A stretch of DNA of 64,000 nt from Salinibaculum litoreum (GTDB lineage: Archaea; Halobacteriota; Halobacteria; Halobacteriales; Haloarculaceae): positions 3,100,001 through 3,164,000 of the forward strand of contig CP046866.1 of NCBI GenBank assembly GCA_009789175.1, given 5' to 3'. A model generated the notes under the pieces. The model worked only from the letters and a program-made list of their open reading frames with translations, made no database searches and was not told the origin of the DNA. Made by a program: the position numbers and the translations under genes. Every line of letters begins with the position of its first letter. Position 1 is the first letter of the stretch. Positions 17,251 through 25,257 of this stretch are shown piece by piece.

Positions 17251-17802
17251 ATGACCCGTATCCACGTCGTCGACAACCACGGCCAGTTCACTCATCTGGA
17301 GCACCGCGCGCTCCGTGATATGGGCGTGGACGTCGAGACCATCGACAACGACACTCCACCGGAAGAAATCGACGCGGACGGACTCGTCCTCTCGGGTGGC
17401 CCCGACATCGACCGCATCGGCAACTGCCCCGACTATCTCGACCTCGATATCCCCGTCTTCGGCATCTGTCTGGGGATGCAACTCATCGCCGACGAACTCG
17501 ACGGCCGCGTCGGGGGCGGCGACTACGGCGGCTACGCCGACGTGACCGTCGAGATTACCGACGAGACCGACCCGCTCGTCGGCTCGCTGGCCCCCGAAAC
17601 GCGCGTGTGGGCAAGCCACGCCGACGAGGTCAAGGAGGTCCCGACTGGCTTCGAGCGCACTGCCAGAAGCGACGTGTGCGGCGTCGAGGCGATGAGCGAT
17701 GTCGACCGCGACCTCTACGGCGTCCAGTGGCATCCCGAAGTTGCTCACACCGAGGAAGGCGAGGAAGTCTTCGAGAACTTCCTCGCACGGTGTGAAGACT
17801 GA
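17251..17802 (+). CDS. guaAA: GMP synthase glutaminase subunit A
   Basis: A 183-residue class I glutamine amidotransferase. It supplies ammonia to the separate ATP-pyrophosphatase subunit, which makes GMP from XMP. The nucleophile loop GICLGMQL carries Cys near residue 76, and the His-Glu pair is in VQWHPEV near residue 157. The glycine loop LVLSGGPDIDR is near residue 48. The two-subunit arrangement and this length are normal for archaea. Subunit B is not in the window. Its TGA stop is placed at the left edge of the second inverted-repeat element. Confidence 0.93.
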   Translation: MTRIHVVDNHGQFTHLEHRALRDMGVDVETIDNDTPPEEIDADGLVLSGGPDIDRIGNCPDYLDLDIPVFGICLGMQLIADELDGRVGGGDYGGYADVTVEITDETDPLVGSLAPETRVWASHADEVKEVPTGFERTARSDVCGVEAMSDVDRDLYGVQWHPEVAHTEEGEEVFENFLARCED

Positions 17803-17881
17803 TACTGTTGGCTATCACTTCGTGAAGGTATTCGACACCCCGGAGTGCCGAAATCCGTCATGGGCTTATAGCCGACAGTAT
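17802..17881. mobile_element. MITE-like inverted-repeat element at the 3' end of guaA subunit A
   Basis: ATACTGTTGGCTAT (17802-17815) and ATAGCCGACAGTAT (17868-17881) are complementary except for one T/C difference that leaves a G:T pair, and enclose 52 bases. Ends match those of 7659-7767 (GACTGATACTGT on the gene side, CAGTATGAGC on the far side), while the interiors are unrelated. No protein is encoded. As RNA it would form a strong hairpin starting in the stop codon. Confidence 0.55.
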
Positions 17882-18033
17882 GAGCCCCCGACTTCTCAGA
17901 CACTCGCCCCGTCCGTGCCAACGCACCGGCTGCCGTGTCAAGCGATGCCGCATTGACTCGGCCCCTGCCCTCCGGTGACGTATATCCTGTGCAGGTGCCA
18001 GTTTTATGATGACGGCGCTCGCGTACGTGAACA

Positions 18034-19911
18034 ATGACTGCGACCCAGGGCAACCTCGCCAGCATGTCCCGGTTCATCTTCGGGACGCCGCGGTGGTACG
18101 CCAGTCTCGGGGTGGCGCTGGTACTGGCCGCCTTGACTGGCTGGCTTGCCTTCGACTCGGCGTTCCCGCTGGACGATGCCTACCGCGGGGTCTTTTTCCT
18201 CGGCTTGCCCACGGTGGTCGCGGCCGTCCTGACGCCCGTACTCTCCCAGCGACTCGGTGGCGCTTTCACCCACGACCGCTCGGCGCTTCTGGCGCTTGCC
18301 TGTGAGTTGCTCGTCGTCGCCGTGTTGCTCGTCGCCGAACTCGTCTCGCGGCTGTTCGTGCTGACCGAACAGTTCGTACTGGATGCCCTGCTGGTCGGAC
18401 TCGCTGCCATCTTCGCACTTCGGCTGTTCATCCTCGTCGCCGTCTCCCGCCAATCCCCGTTGCGGGCCGTCGTCCCCGCCAGCGTTCAGACCGCTGCCGC
18501 CGCCGTCCTCCTCTTTGTCTACAGCGGCACGCTGTACTACCTCGAGGTCGGTGGCGGCCCGCTGGCCCAGACGGTGCTTGCCCGCCCCGAACAGGCCCCG
18601 GTCGAACTACAGAATGCCATCTACCCGTTCGACTTCGTGATGCTCGCGGTCGTCTGTACGATTCACGCCGGCGCAGTCTGGGCGTTCATCGCGGCTATCG
18701 ACCGGCCGTGGCGCTCCAGCCTCGGCGTTTCCGTGCTGGATTTCGTCGGCGGGTTCGTCGGCCATCTCGCCGAAGGTTCACAGGAACTGGAGACGTTCTT
18801 CGAGGAAATCGGCGAGGAGGCACTCGTCCCGATTACCGTCTGCTCGATCCGTCGACCCGGCGGCGAGGAGAAAGCTCGCTTCGTCCTCCCGATGGTCCAC
18901 CCCGGCCCGATGGGCGACATCGGCGGCGGCAACCTCCCGATGCGTATCGCCGAGACGACCGACGGCCTCGCCTTCCCGCCACACGCCACCGCCGGCCACG
19001 ATTTCAATCTCGTCACCGGACGCGAGGTCGACACCATCTGTGAGACCGCCGAGTCCGCGTACCAGCGCATCGAATACACCGACACCGCTACACCCGGTGT
19101 CCGAATCGAGGATGGCTCGGCTACGCTCACCGGCCACGCCATCGGCGACGACGCTCTGGCCATGGCGACTTTCTCCCCCGGCTTCGCCGACGACGTGTCC
19201 TACGCCGTTGGCCTCTCGGCGATGGCCGAAGCCCGTGCCAGCGGACTCGACAGCGTGTTACTGGCCGATGCCCACAACTGCAACGACGGCCTCGAAGGCG
19301 AGGACCTCGGCCACGTCGTCCCCGGTGACGAACGCTCCTTCGACCTCATCGAGGGGGCCGGCAGCCTCGGCGAGCATCTTGCCCGCGCCGAGCAACACCC
19401 GCTCCGAGTCGGCGTCGCTCACGACGAAACTGACTGGGACCCCGAAGACGGCATCGGTCCGCTGGGCATTCGCGCGGCCGTCTTCGAGAGCGGCGACCAC
19501 CGGACCGCCTACGTCCTCGTCGACGGCAACAACATGGACCCCGGACTGCGCGAGCGCCTCGTCGACGCCATCGAGGGGGTCGACCTCGCGGAGGTTGCCA
19601 CCAGCGACAATCACGTCGTCAACACCGTCGAGGCTGAAAATCAGGTCGGGCAATCGCTGGATACTGACGCCCTCGTCGACTGCGTAACGACACTCGTCGA
19701 GGACGCCACTGCCGACCTCGAACCCGTCGAGGCCGGCATCGCCAGCGACCGGGCCGAGGTGACCGTCTTCGGTAACGACCGGACGGAGACGCTGGCCAGT
19801 CACGCCAACGCGATGGTGCCGATGGGTACCGCGCTGGCCGGTGGGTTCGTCCTCGCGGTACTCTCCGTGAGCGCTCTCGTCTTCGTACTCGCTTCCGGCG
19901 GCGCGTGGTGA
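18034..19911 (+). CDS. DUF2070 family membrane protein
   Basis: A 625-residue protein matching archaeal DUF2070. The N-terminal 230 residues hold six or seven membrane helices. The large cytoplasmic domain (about 255-590) has VLPMVHPGPMGDIGGGNLP near residue 285, HATAGHDFNLVT near 318, DAHNCNDG near 410 and NNMDPGLR near 500, which look like metal or nucleotide-binding loops. A last helix is at 600-622. The function of the family is unknown to me. A TATA-like GTTTTATGA at 18001-18009 fits a leaderless start at this ATG. Confidence 0.88.
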   Translation: MTATQGNLASMSRFIFGTPRWYASLGVALVLAALTGWLAFDSAFPLDDAYRGVFFLGLPTVVAAVLTPVLSQRLGGAFTHDRSALLALACELLVVAVLLVAELVSRLFVLTEQFVLDALLVGLAAIFALRLFILVAVSRQSPLRAVVPASVQTAAAAVLLFVYSGTLYYLEVGGGPLAQTVLARPEQAPVELQNAIYPFDFVMLAVVCTIHAGAVWAFIAAIDRPWRSSLGVSVLDFVGGFVGHLAEGSQELETFFEEIGEEALVPITVCSIRRPGGEEKARFVLPMVHPGPMGDIGGGNLPMRIAETTDGLAFPPHATAGHDFNLVTGREVDTICETAESAYQRIEYTDTATPGVRIEDGSATLTGHAIGDDALAMATFSPGFADDVSYAVGLSAMAEARASGLDSVLLADAHNCNDGLEGEDLGHVVPGDERSFDLIEGAGSLGEHLARAEQHPLRVGVAHDETDWDPEDGIGPLGIRAAVFESGDHRTAYVLVDGNNMDPGLRERLVDAIEGVDLAEVATSDNHVVNTVEAENQVGQSLDTDALVDCVTTLVEDATADLEPVEAGIASDRAEVTVFGNDRTETLASHANAMVPMGTALAGGFVLAVLSVSALVFVLASGGAW

Positions 19912-19912
19912 T

Positions 19913-20134
19913 TTACTCTCTCCTGACCGACGCGACTAGCGGTCGAACGCCGACGACGTACGCGATGAGAAATGCCAGGAACCACGCTTGCTCCGTAACC
20001 GACTCGCCGGCCTGGAGGTTTCCGACCAGCAGACCGATACCGACCAGTCCCAGCAGTCCCGCCATGACCAGCGACAGGCGCTCGTTTTCGGACAGCAGTT
20101 GGCACAGCCGTTGCTTGATTGTCAGCTGTGTCAT
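19913..20134 (-). CDS. Small two-helix membrane protein
   Basis: A 73-residue protein: a basic/acidic N-terminus (MTQLTIKQRLCQLLSENERL) followed by two membrane helices at about residues 22-40 and 50-66. The ATG at 20134 is chosen because longer forms would run into the tRNA-Ser gene. It is convergent with the DUF2070 gene, with a single base between the stops. The family is not recognised. Confidence 0.75.
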   Translation of the reverse strand: MTQLTIKQRLCQLLSENERLSLVMAGLLGLVGIGLLVGNLQAGESVTEQAWFLAFLIAYVVGVRPLVASVRRE

Positions 20135-20240
20135 ACCGACCCATACGACTCTCAGCCACTTTAATCGTGATGGCTCGTTGTCGAGTCTTCCACTGCCAGG
20201 TTCACACCAGCGTGGCCACTCACGAATTGTTCGTGGAAAA

Positions 20241-20325
20241 CGCCGAGGAGGAGATTTGAACTCCTGAGTCCTCTCGGACAGTTGCTCTCGAAGCAACCGC
20301 CTTGGCCAGGCTAGGCTACCTCGGC
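20241..20325 (-). tRNA. tRNA-Ser (CGA anticodon)
   Basis: An 85-base type II tRNA on the reverse strand. The acceptor stem GCCGAGG pairs with CCTCGGC, and the discriminator base is G, the serine identity base. The anticodon stem GTTGC/GCAAC encloses the loop TTCGAGA, with CGA in the anticodon position. A long variable arm (GTCCGAGAGGAC) separates it from the T arm AGGAGTTCAAATCTCCT. CCA is not encoded. No intron is present. Confidence 0.96.
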
Positions 20326-20537
20326 TCACCCGTTCGTTCCTGCCGGCTGGTGTTAGCCGTTTCGATTCAGATTGCCGGACGGGTGACCTTCGAGACGCTG
20401 TGAAGTTTCACCGTGGCAGTCTTCACCACACAGAACTCTGCGATATTTCAACCACGTGAAAACGGCCGCAGATTGCCTGTCTGACCTGTCTCTTCCCGAG
20501 CTGTCGCCGGCGACCTCTCTCTAGCCCTGAGCGAAGG

Positions 20538-20567
20538 TTTAATTATCCAGTGATATAACCTAGTGAT
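20538..20567 (+). promoter_or_regulatory. thiC promoter with direct repeat
   Basis: TTTAATTATC (20538-20547) is a TATA-like box about 26 bases before the thiC ATG. Between box and start, AGTGAT occurs at 20549-20554 and again at 20562-20567, a 13-base period. That placement suits an operator that blocks initiation. No THI-box riboswitch is seen, so protein-based control is the more likely mode here. Confidence 0.45.
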
Positions 20568-20568
20568 T

Positions 20569-22008
20569 ATGACGCAACTCGAACGCGCCCGTGCCGGTGA
20601 AGTCACGTCGGCGATGGAACGTATCGCCGAACGCGAGCAGGTCGACCCGGAGTACGTCCGCGAGCAGGTGGCCGAGGGACAGGCAGTCATCCCCGCGAAC
20701 CGCCACCACGACGCGCTGGACCCGATGATTATTGGCCGGGAGTTCTCGACGAAGGTCAACGCAAACATCGGTGCCAGCGAGACGACCAGCGACATCAGCG
20801 AGGAGCTGGAAAAGCTCCACACTGCCGTCCACTACGGCGCTGACACGGTGATGGACCTCTCGACTGGTGGGGGCGACCTCGACGCCATCCGGCAGGCCAA
20901 CGTCGACCACTCCCCGGTACCGGTCGGGACCGTGCCCATCTACGAGGCGCGCAAACAGGTCGACGCCGTCGAGGACCTCACCGCGGAGTTGCTGCTCGAT
21001 GTCATCGAGAAGCAAGCAGAGCAGGGCGTCGACTACATGACTATCCACGCGGGCGTGTTGATGGAACACCTCCCGCTGACCGACGGCCGCAAGACCGGCA
21101 TCGTCTCCCGTGGCGGTTCGCTGCTCGCCCAGTGGATAGAGGAAAACGCCATGCAAAACCCCCTCTACACTCACTTCGAGGAGATCTGCGAGATTTTCGC
21201 CGAGCACGACGTGACCTTCTCGCTGGGCGACGGTCTCCGTCCGGGCTGTATCGCCGACGCTGGCGACGAGGCTCAGTATGCGGAACTGGAGACGCTCGGC
21301 GACCTCACGCGGACGGCCTGGGACCACGACGTGCAGGTGATGGTCGAAGGACCGGGCCACGTCCCGATGGACCAGATTCCCGAACAGATAGAGCGCCAGC
21401 GCGAGGTCTGTGACGGCGCACCGTTCTACGTGCTTGGCCCGCTCGTGACCGACGTTGCACCCGGTTACGACCACATCACCAGTTCAATCGGCGCGGCCAT
21501 CGCCGGCCAGTCCGGCGCGGCGATGCTCTGTTATGTCACGCCCAAAGAACACCTCGGGCTTCCCGACAAAGAGGATGTCCGGGACGGCCTGGCCGCCTAT
21601 CGTATCGCCGCCCACGCGGCCGACGTGGCCAACGACCGCCCCGGGGCAAGCGACTGGGACGACGCCCTCTCCGAGGCGCGCTATGCCTTCGACTGGAACG
21701 AGCAGTTCGACCTCGCACTCGACCCCGAGCGGGCAAAGGAGTACCACGACCAGACTCTGCCCGGTGACAACTACAAGGACGCCCGCTTCTGTTCGATGTG
21801 CGGTGCCGAGTTCTGCTCGATGCGCATCGACCAGGACGCCCGCGACGCCGACGGCGAGATGGACGATATCGCGGACGATACCGACCTCGACGAATCGCCT
21901 GCGGCAGACGTCAACCGTCCCCCGGTCGGCAGCCACGACACCAGCAACGTGCCGCCGGTCGAGGATGTCGTCGACGACGCCACCGAGGACCTGCTGGCCG
22001 ACGACTAG
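20569..22008 (+). CDS. thiC: Phosphomethylpyrimidine synthase ThiC
   Basis: A 479-residue radical SAM enzyme that converts aminoimidazole ribotide to HMP-phosphate in thiamine synthesis. Expected motifs are present: [13 protein letters not shown] near residue 55, [11 protein letters not shown] near 100, [13 protein letters not shown] near 260, and the [4Fe-4S] site CSMCGAEFC near 410 (CxxCxxxxC). An acidic tail of about 60 residues follows. The ATG at 20569 fits a leaderless start; a GTG 6 bases upstream is less likely. Its TAG stop shares CTAG with the convergent decarboxylase-like gene. Confidence 0.95.
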   Translation: MTQLERARAGEVTSAMERIAEREQVDPEYVREQVAEGQAVIPANRHHDALDPMIIGREFSTKVNANIGASETTSDISEELEKLHTAVHYGADTVMDLSTGGGDLDAIRQANVDHSPVPVGTVPIYEARKQVDAVEDLTAELLLDVIEKQAEQGVDYMTIHAGVLMEHLPLTDGRKTGIVSRGGSLLAQWIEENAMQNPLYTHFEEICEIFAEHDVTFSLGDGLRPGCIADAGDEAQYAELETLGDLTRTAWDHDVQVMVEGPGHVPMDQIPEQIERQREVCDGAPFYVLGPLVTDVAPGYDHITSSIGAAIAGQSGAAMLCYVTPKEHLGLPDKEDVRDGLAAYRIAAHAADVANDRPGASDWDDALSEARYAFDWNEQFDLALDPERAKEYHDQTLPGDNYKDARFCSMCGAEFCSMRIDQDARDADGEMDDIADDTDLDESPAADVNRPPVGSHDTSNVPPVEDVVDDATEDLLADD

Positions 22009-22733
22009 GCTGACTTCACCCTTTCCGGCTCGTCGATGACGAACTCTCCTTCGAAGGCACACACAGCAAGTGGGCGTGACTCGACGCCGAGGACGCGAAG
22101 CTGGTCGGCCCACGGATGGTCCCCCAACTCGACAGCGCCCCTGTTGTAACCGGGTGCCACGCTGCCCGTGCCGTCGACGCGGACGGGCACAGCCTGCACG
22201 GCCTCGCCGCCATCGGTGTAACTCCTGGCTCCGTAGCTCACCGGGACCGCTCGCGGCCGCTTCACGTCGAGTGACAGCACCTGCTGTCCGTCGACGGTAA
22301 CCGTCGTCCGTCGCCGTCTGCCGTCGTCGGCCAGGTCGATGTCGGCGACGGTCTTCGGGAATCCCCAGATGTCTCCGAGGGCGCGTGCCGGTTCGGTCGT
22401 CACCGGCAGTTGCCAGGTGTACCCGCCGAGCCCGCCACGCAGTGCCGATAGCCTCCCGGATGCTGAGGCCGGAACCACGGGGACGAACATCCCGAATTCG
22501 TCGTACGGTGTCAACTGGTTTCGGTCGATGCGGTGGTACTCGACGCTCAAAAGCAGCAGTGCCGTCCGTGCCGGCGTCACCCTGAGCGGTTCGAGCCCGT
22601 CGGGAACGAGATGCGCCGCGGCGTCGGCGGCGGCGGGAAACACCGCGCCGGCCATCGTCGCAGTCGTCGACAGCGGGAGCCGGACCGTCTGTCCTGTCGC
22701 AATCTCGACCGCTCGACCGGATGCATCGCTCAT
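22005..22733 (-). CDS. Acetoacetate decarboxylase-like protein
   Basis: A 242-residue protein of the acetoacetate decarboxylase superfamily. The Schiff-base lysine is in IWGFPK (Lys127), preceded by [10 protein letters not shown] near residue 77-86. Members include true decarboxylases as well as aldolase/dehydratase relatives, so the reaction is not fixed. It is last in a reverse-strand run with an SDR, whose TGA overlaps its ATG (ATGA), and hydantoinase A/B genes. Its TAG stop shares CTAG with thiC. Confidence 0.82.
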   Translation of the reverse strand: MSDASGRAVEIATGQTVRLPLSTTATMAGAVFPAAADAAAHLVPDGLEPLRVTPARTALLLLSVEYHRIDRNQLTPYDEFGMFVPVVPASASGRLSALRGGLGGYTWQLPVTTEPARALGDIWGFPKTVADIDLADDGRRRRTTVTVDGQQVLSLDVKRPRAVPVSYGARSYTDGGEAVQAVPVRVDGTGSVAPGYNRGAVELGDHPWADQLRVLGVESRPLAVCAFEGEFVIDEPERVKSA

Positions 22734-23632
22734 CGAAACCTCCCGAGGATATCACTCACGCGTCGTGCCGTGATGCTGGCCCGGCCCATGACTCGCCGAA
22801 TCGGGTCCTGGATGCTGGCTGGCAAGACGTGTGCCCAGCGAACGAAGTGTGCGAAGGCTCCGACCGGGTACCGCGCTCGCGGGCTGGCTGTCGTGAGTGC
22901 CTCGACAATCGTCGCCGCGACCGTTTCCGGGTCGGTCGCGAACGGACCGCCGTCGAGTACCCAGCCCGACTCGAGTGCAGCGTAGGTCCCGGCGTAGTCC
23001 TCGGTCCGGTCCGCCGGCAGTCGGCTCCGCGCGCTCGTGGCGAAGTCGGTGTCGACCCACGCGGGTTCGACCAGTACTGCATCGACACCCGTCCCGTGTA
23101 GTTCCATCCGGAGTGCGTCCGTCTGTGCCTCGAGGGCCGCTTTCCCGGCACAGTACGTTCCCATTCCCGGATACGCCGAGTGGGCCAGGACGCTGGTGAC
23201 GTTGACGATACGCCCCGACCCGGCCTCGCGCATGGCTGGTAGGACAGCCCGACAGAGCGTGACAGCGCCGTTGACGAGTACGTCGAACTGCCGGCGCTGG
23301 GCGTCCGAGTCGGTGTCTTCGACCGGCCCGAGGACGGCGTACCCGGCGTTGTTCACGAGGGCGTCGATACGTCCAGCCTCGTCGAGGATGTCATCGACGA
23401 CCCGCTGGCACTGTTCGGCGTCGGTCACGTCCAACTCCCGACAGTGACACCGCTGGGCGATGTCCGCCGGAACGGCTGCGATGTCGGTGGCGTACACTCG
23501 CCAGCCCCGGTCGACACAGGCACGCGCTGTCGCTGCACCGATGCCCGATGCCGCGCCGGTAATCAGGACGACCCGCCGGTTATCTTCGTGTCCGGTCGGG
23601 ACTGCCGTCTCGGTGTCCCCGTTTGTTCCCAT
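22730..23632 (-). CDS. Short-chain dehydrogenase/reductase (SDR)
   Basis: A 300-residue classical SDR. It has the cofactor motif TGAASGIG near residue 25, NNAG near 93, catalytic Ser in VTSVLAHS near 147 and YCAGK near 160. The Asp after the second beta strand (VYATDIA) suggests NAD(H) preference. A C-terminal extension (260-300) is hydrophobic/basic. It overlaps the decarboxylase-like gene by ATGA and follows the hyuB-type gene by 56 bases, so it probably belongs to the same pathway. Substrate unknown. Confidence 0.88.
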   Translation of the reverse strand: MGTNGDTETAVPTGHEDNRRVVLITGAASGIGAATARACVDRGWRVYATDIAAVPADIAQRCHCRELDVTDAEQCQRVVDDILDEAGRIDALVNNAGYAVLGPVEDTDSDAQRRQFDVLVNGAVTLCRAVLPAMREAGSGRIVNVTSVLAHSAYPGMGTYCAGKAALEAQTDALRMELHGTGVDAVLVEPAWVDTDFATSARSRLPADRTEDYAGTYAALESGWVLDGGPFATDPETVAATIVEALTTASPRARYPVGAFAHFVRWAHVLPASIQDPIRRVMGRASITARRVSDILGRFR

Positions 23633-23688
23633 CGTCAGTTACCCGTCGGAGCGTGGGCCGGTTCGGTGTAGTAGCTATCGGTCATCTC

Positions 23689-25257
23689 TCAGTCGCTGTC
23701 TCCGTGCCCGCCGCCACCGGGTGTCTCAACTGTCACTGTCGTTCCGGCCTCGATGTCACGCGTTACCTTTGAAGGCACTTCTTCCCCGTCGACGAGGTTT
23801 CGGCCGGCTGTCCCGTCTTCACCGCCGGCGACGCCAGCGGGTGCGTGACGCCGGCGTTCGGTGAGCAGCGATACCGTCGCGTCGGTCTCGACTGTCACGG
23901 AGCGCACGAGGCCGTCCCCGCCGCGGTACTCGCCATCGCCGCCGCTGCCGTCCCGGAGCGCGTATTGCTCGATACGAAGCGGGTACTCCTGTTCCAGTGC
24001 TTCGATTGGCGTGTTCAGCGTGTTGGTCATCCCGACTTGCACGCCCGAGAGGCCGTCGCTGTCCGGGTTCGCACCTGCACCGCCGCCGATTGTCTCGTAG
24101 TAGGCGAACTCCCGATTTCCGATTACGAGGTTGTTCATCGTCCCCTGGCCCTGTGCAGGGACTCGCTCGGGGGCCGCATCGGCGAGGGCGGCGAAGACAA
24201 CGTCGGTCACGCGCTGGCTTGTCTCGACGTTCCCGCCGACGACCGCGGCTGGTGGCTCCGGATTGAGCATCGTGCCCGCGGGCGCACGCACGCTGATTGG
24301 AAGGTAGCAGCCCTGGTTCGGCGGGATTTCCGGGTCTGTCACACAGCGGACGACGAAGTAGACGGCGCTTGTCACGACGGACAGCGGCGCGTTCACGTTG
24401 CCCTCGACCTGTGGCGCAGTGCCTGTGAAATCAACATCCATGGTCGCGCCGTCGATGGTTACTGTCACCTCGACAGATAAGTCGGCCTCCGTGACTCCGT
24501 CGCCTTCCAGTACGTCGCTGGCAGTGTACGTGCCGTCGGGCAACGCCGCGAGTTCGTTCTCGATGCGTTCCCGTGAGTACTCGATGACGGCGTCGAAGGC
24601 AGCAAACAGGCGGCTGCCGTGGTCCCCGAGCAACTCGCCGACGCGCTCGCGGCCCCGGTCGTTCGCCGCCAGTTGGGCCCGCAGGTCCGCGCGTCGCTCC
24701 CGCGGGTTGCGCACGTTCGCCAGCATGAACTCCTCGATGGCCGAATCGATGTCTCCGTCCACGACCAGCCTTGTCGGCGGTATCCGAATCCCCTCCTGGT
24801 GTATCTCCGTCGCACCGGCGGGCATACTCCCCGGACTCGTTCCGCCCACGTCGGCGTGGTGTGCCCGCGAAACGGCGTAGCCGATTATGCTTCCGTCGTG
24901 GGAAATGGGTGAGACGATGGTCACGTCCGGGAGGTGAGTGCCGCCCCGGAACGGGTCGTTGAGTATCCACGCGTCGCCGGGGTCGGGGTCGCGTGCGAGA
25001 ACGGCGTCGACGGCCTGTGGCATCGCGCCCAGATGGACCGGAATGTGTTCGGCCTGTGCGAGTAGCCGCCCGTCGGCATCGAACAGTGCGGTCGAGCAGT
25101 CCCGTCGCTCCGTGATGTTTGGCGAGTATGCACCCCGGACCAGCACCTCGCCCATCTCCTCGGCGACACTCTCCAGTTGATTCCGAAGAATCTCCAGTTC
25201 GACCGGGTCGAGGTCCCCGGTCGCTGCTCTCCTGTCATCCGTCCTGTTGTTGCTCAT
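23689..25257 (-). CDS. hyuB: Hydantoinase B/oxoprolinase family subunit
   Basis: A 522-residue HyuB-family protein. It starts with VELEILRNQLESVAEEMG and includes ERRDCSTALFDADGRLLAQAEHIPVHLG near residue 50 and DPFRGGTHLPD near 100. A metal-site region RAHHADVGG lies near 130, and the end is ETPGGGGHGD. The ATG at 25257 overlaps the hyuA stop (ATGA), so the two subunits are coupled. Families sharing this architecture include N-methylhydantoinase, 5-oxoprolinase and acetone carboxylase. No small gamma subunit gene is nearby. Confidence 0.9.
   Translation of the reverse strand: MSNNRTDDRRAATGDLDPVELEILRNQLESVAEEMGEVLVRGAYSPNITERRDCSTALFDADGRLLAQAEHIPVHLGAMPQAVDAVLARDPDPGDAWILNDPFRGGTHLPDVTIVSPISHDGSIIGYAVSRAHHADVGGTSPGSMPAGATEIHQEGIRIPPTRLVVDGDIDSAIEEFMLANVRNPRERRADLRAQLAANDRGRERVGELLGDHGSRLFAAFDAVIEYSRERIENELAALPDGTYTASDVLEGDGVTEADLSVEVTVTIDGATMDVDFTGTAPQVEGNVNAPLSVVTSAVYFVVRCVTDPEIPPNQGCYLPISVRAPAGTMLNPEPPAAVVGGNVETSQRVTDVVFAALADAAPERVPAQGQGTMNNLVIGNREFAYYETIGGGAGANPDSDGLSGVQVGMTNTLNTPIEALEQEYPLRIEQYALRDGSGGDGEYRGGDGLVRSVTVETDATVSLLTERRRHAPAGVAGGEDGTAGRNLVDGEEVPSKVTRDIEAGTTVTVETPGGGGHGDSD

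Noticed and set aside
20326-20568. TPP riboswitch upstream of thiC
   Set aside because: No THI-box core such as CTGAGA with the partner ACCTGA helix can be laid out in this region.
20560-21474. Reverse-strand open frame opposite thiC
   Set aside because: It mirrors thiC codons and has no motif, promoter or plausible start.
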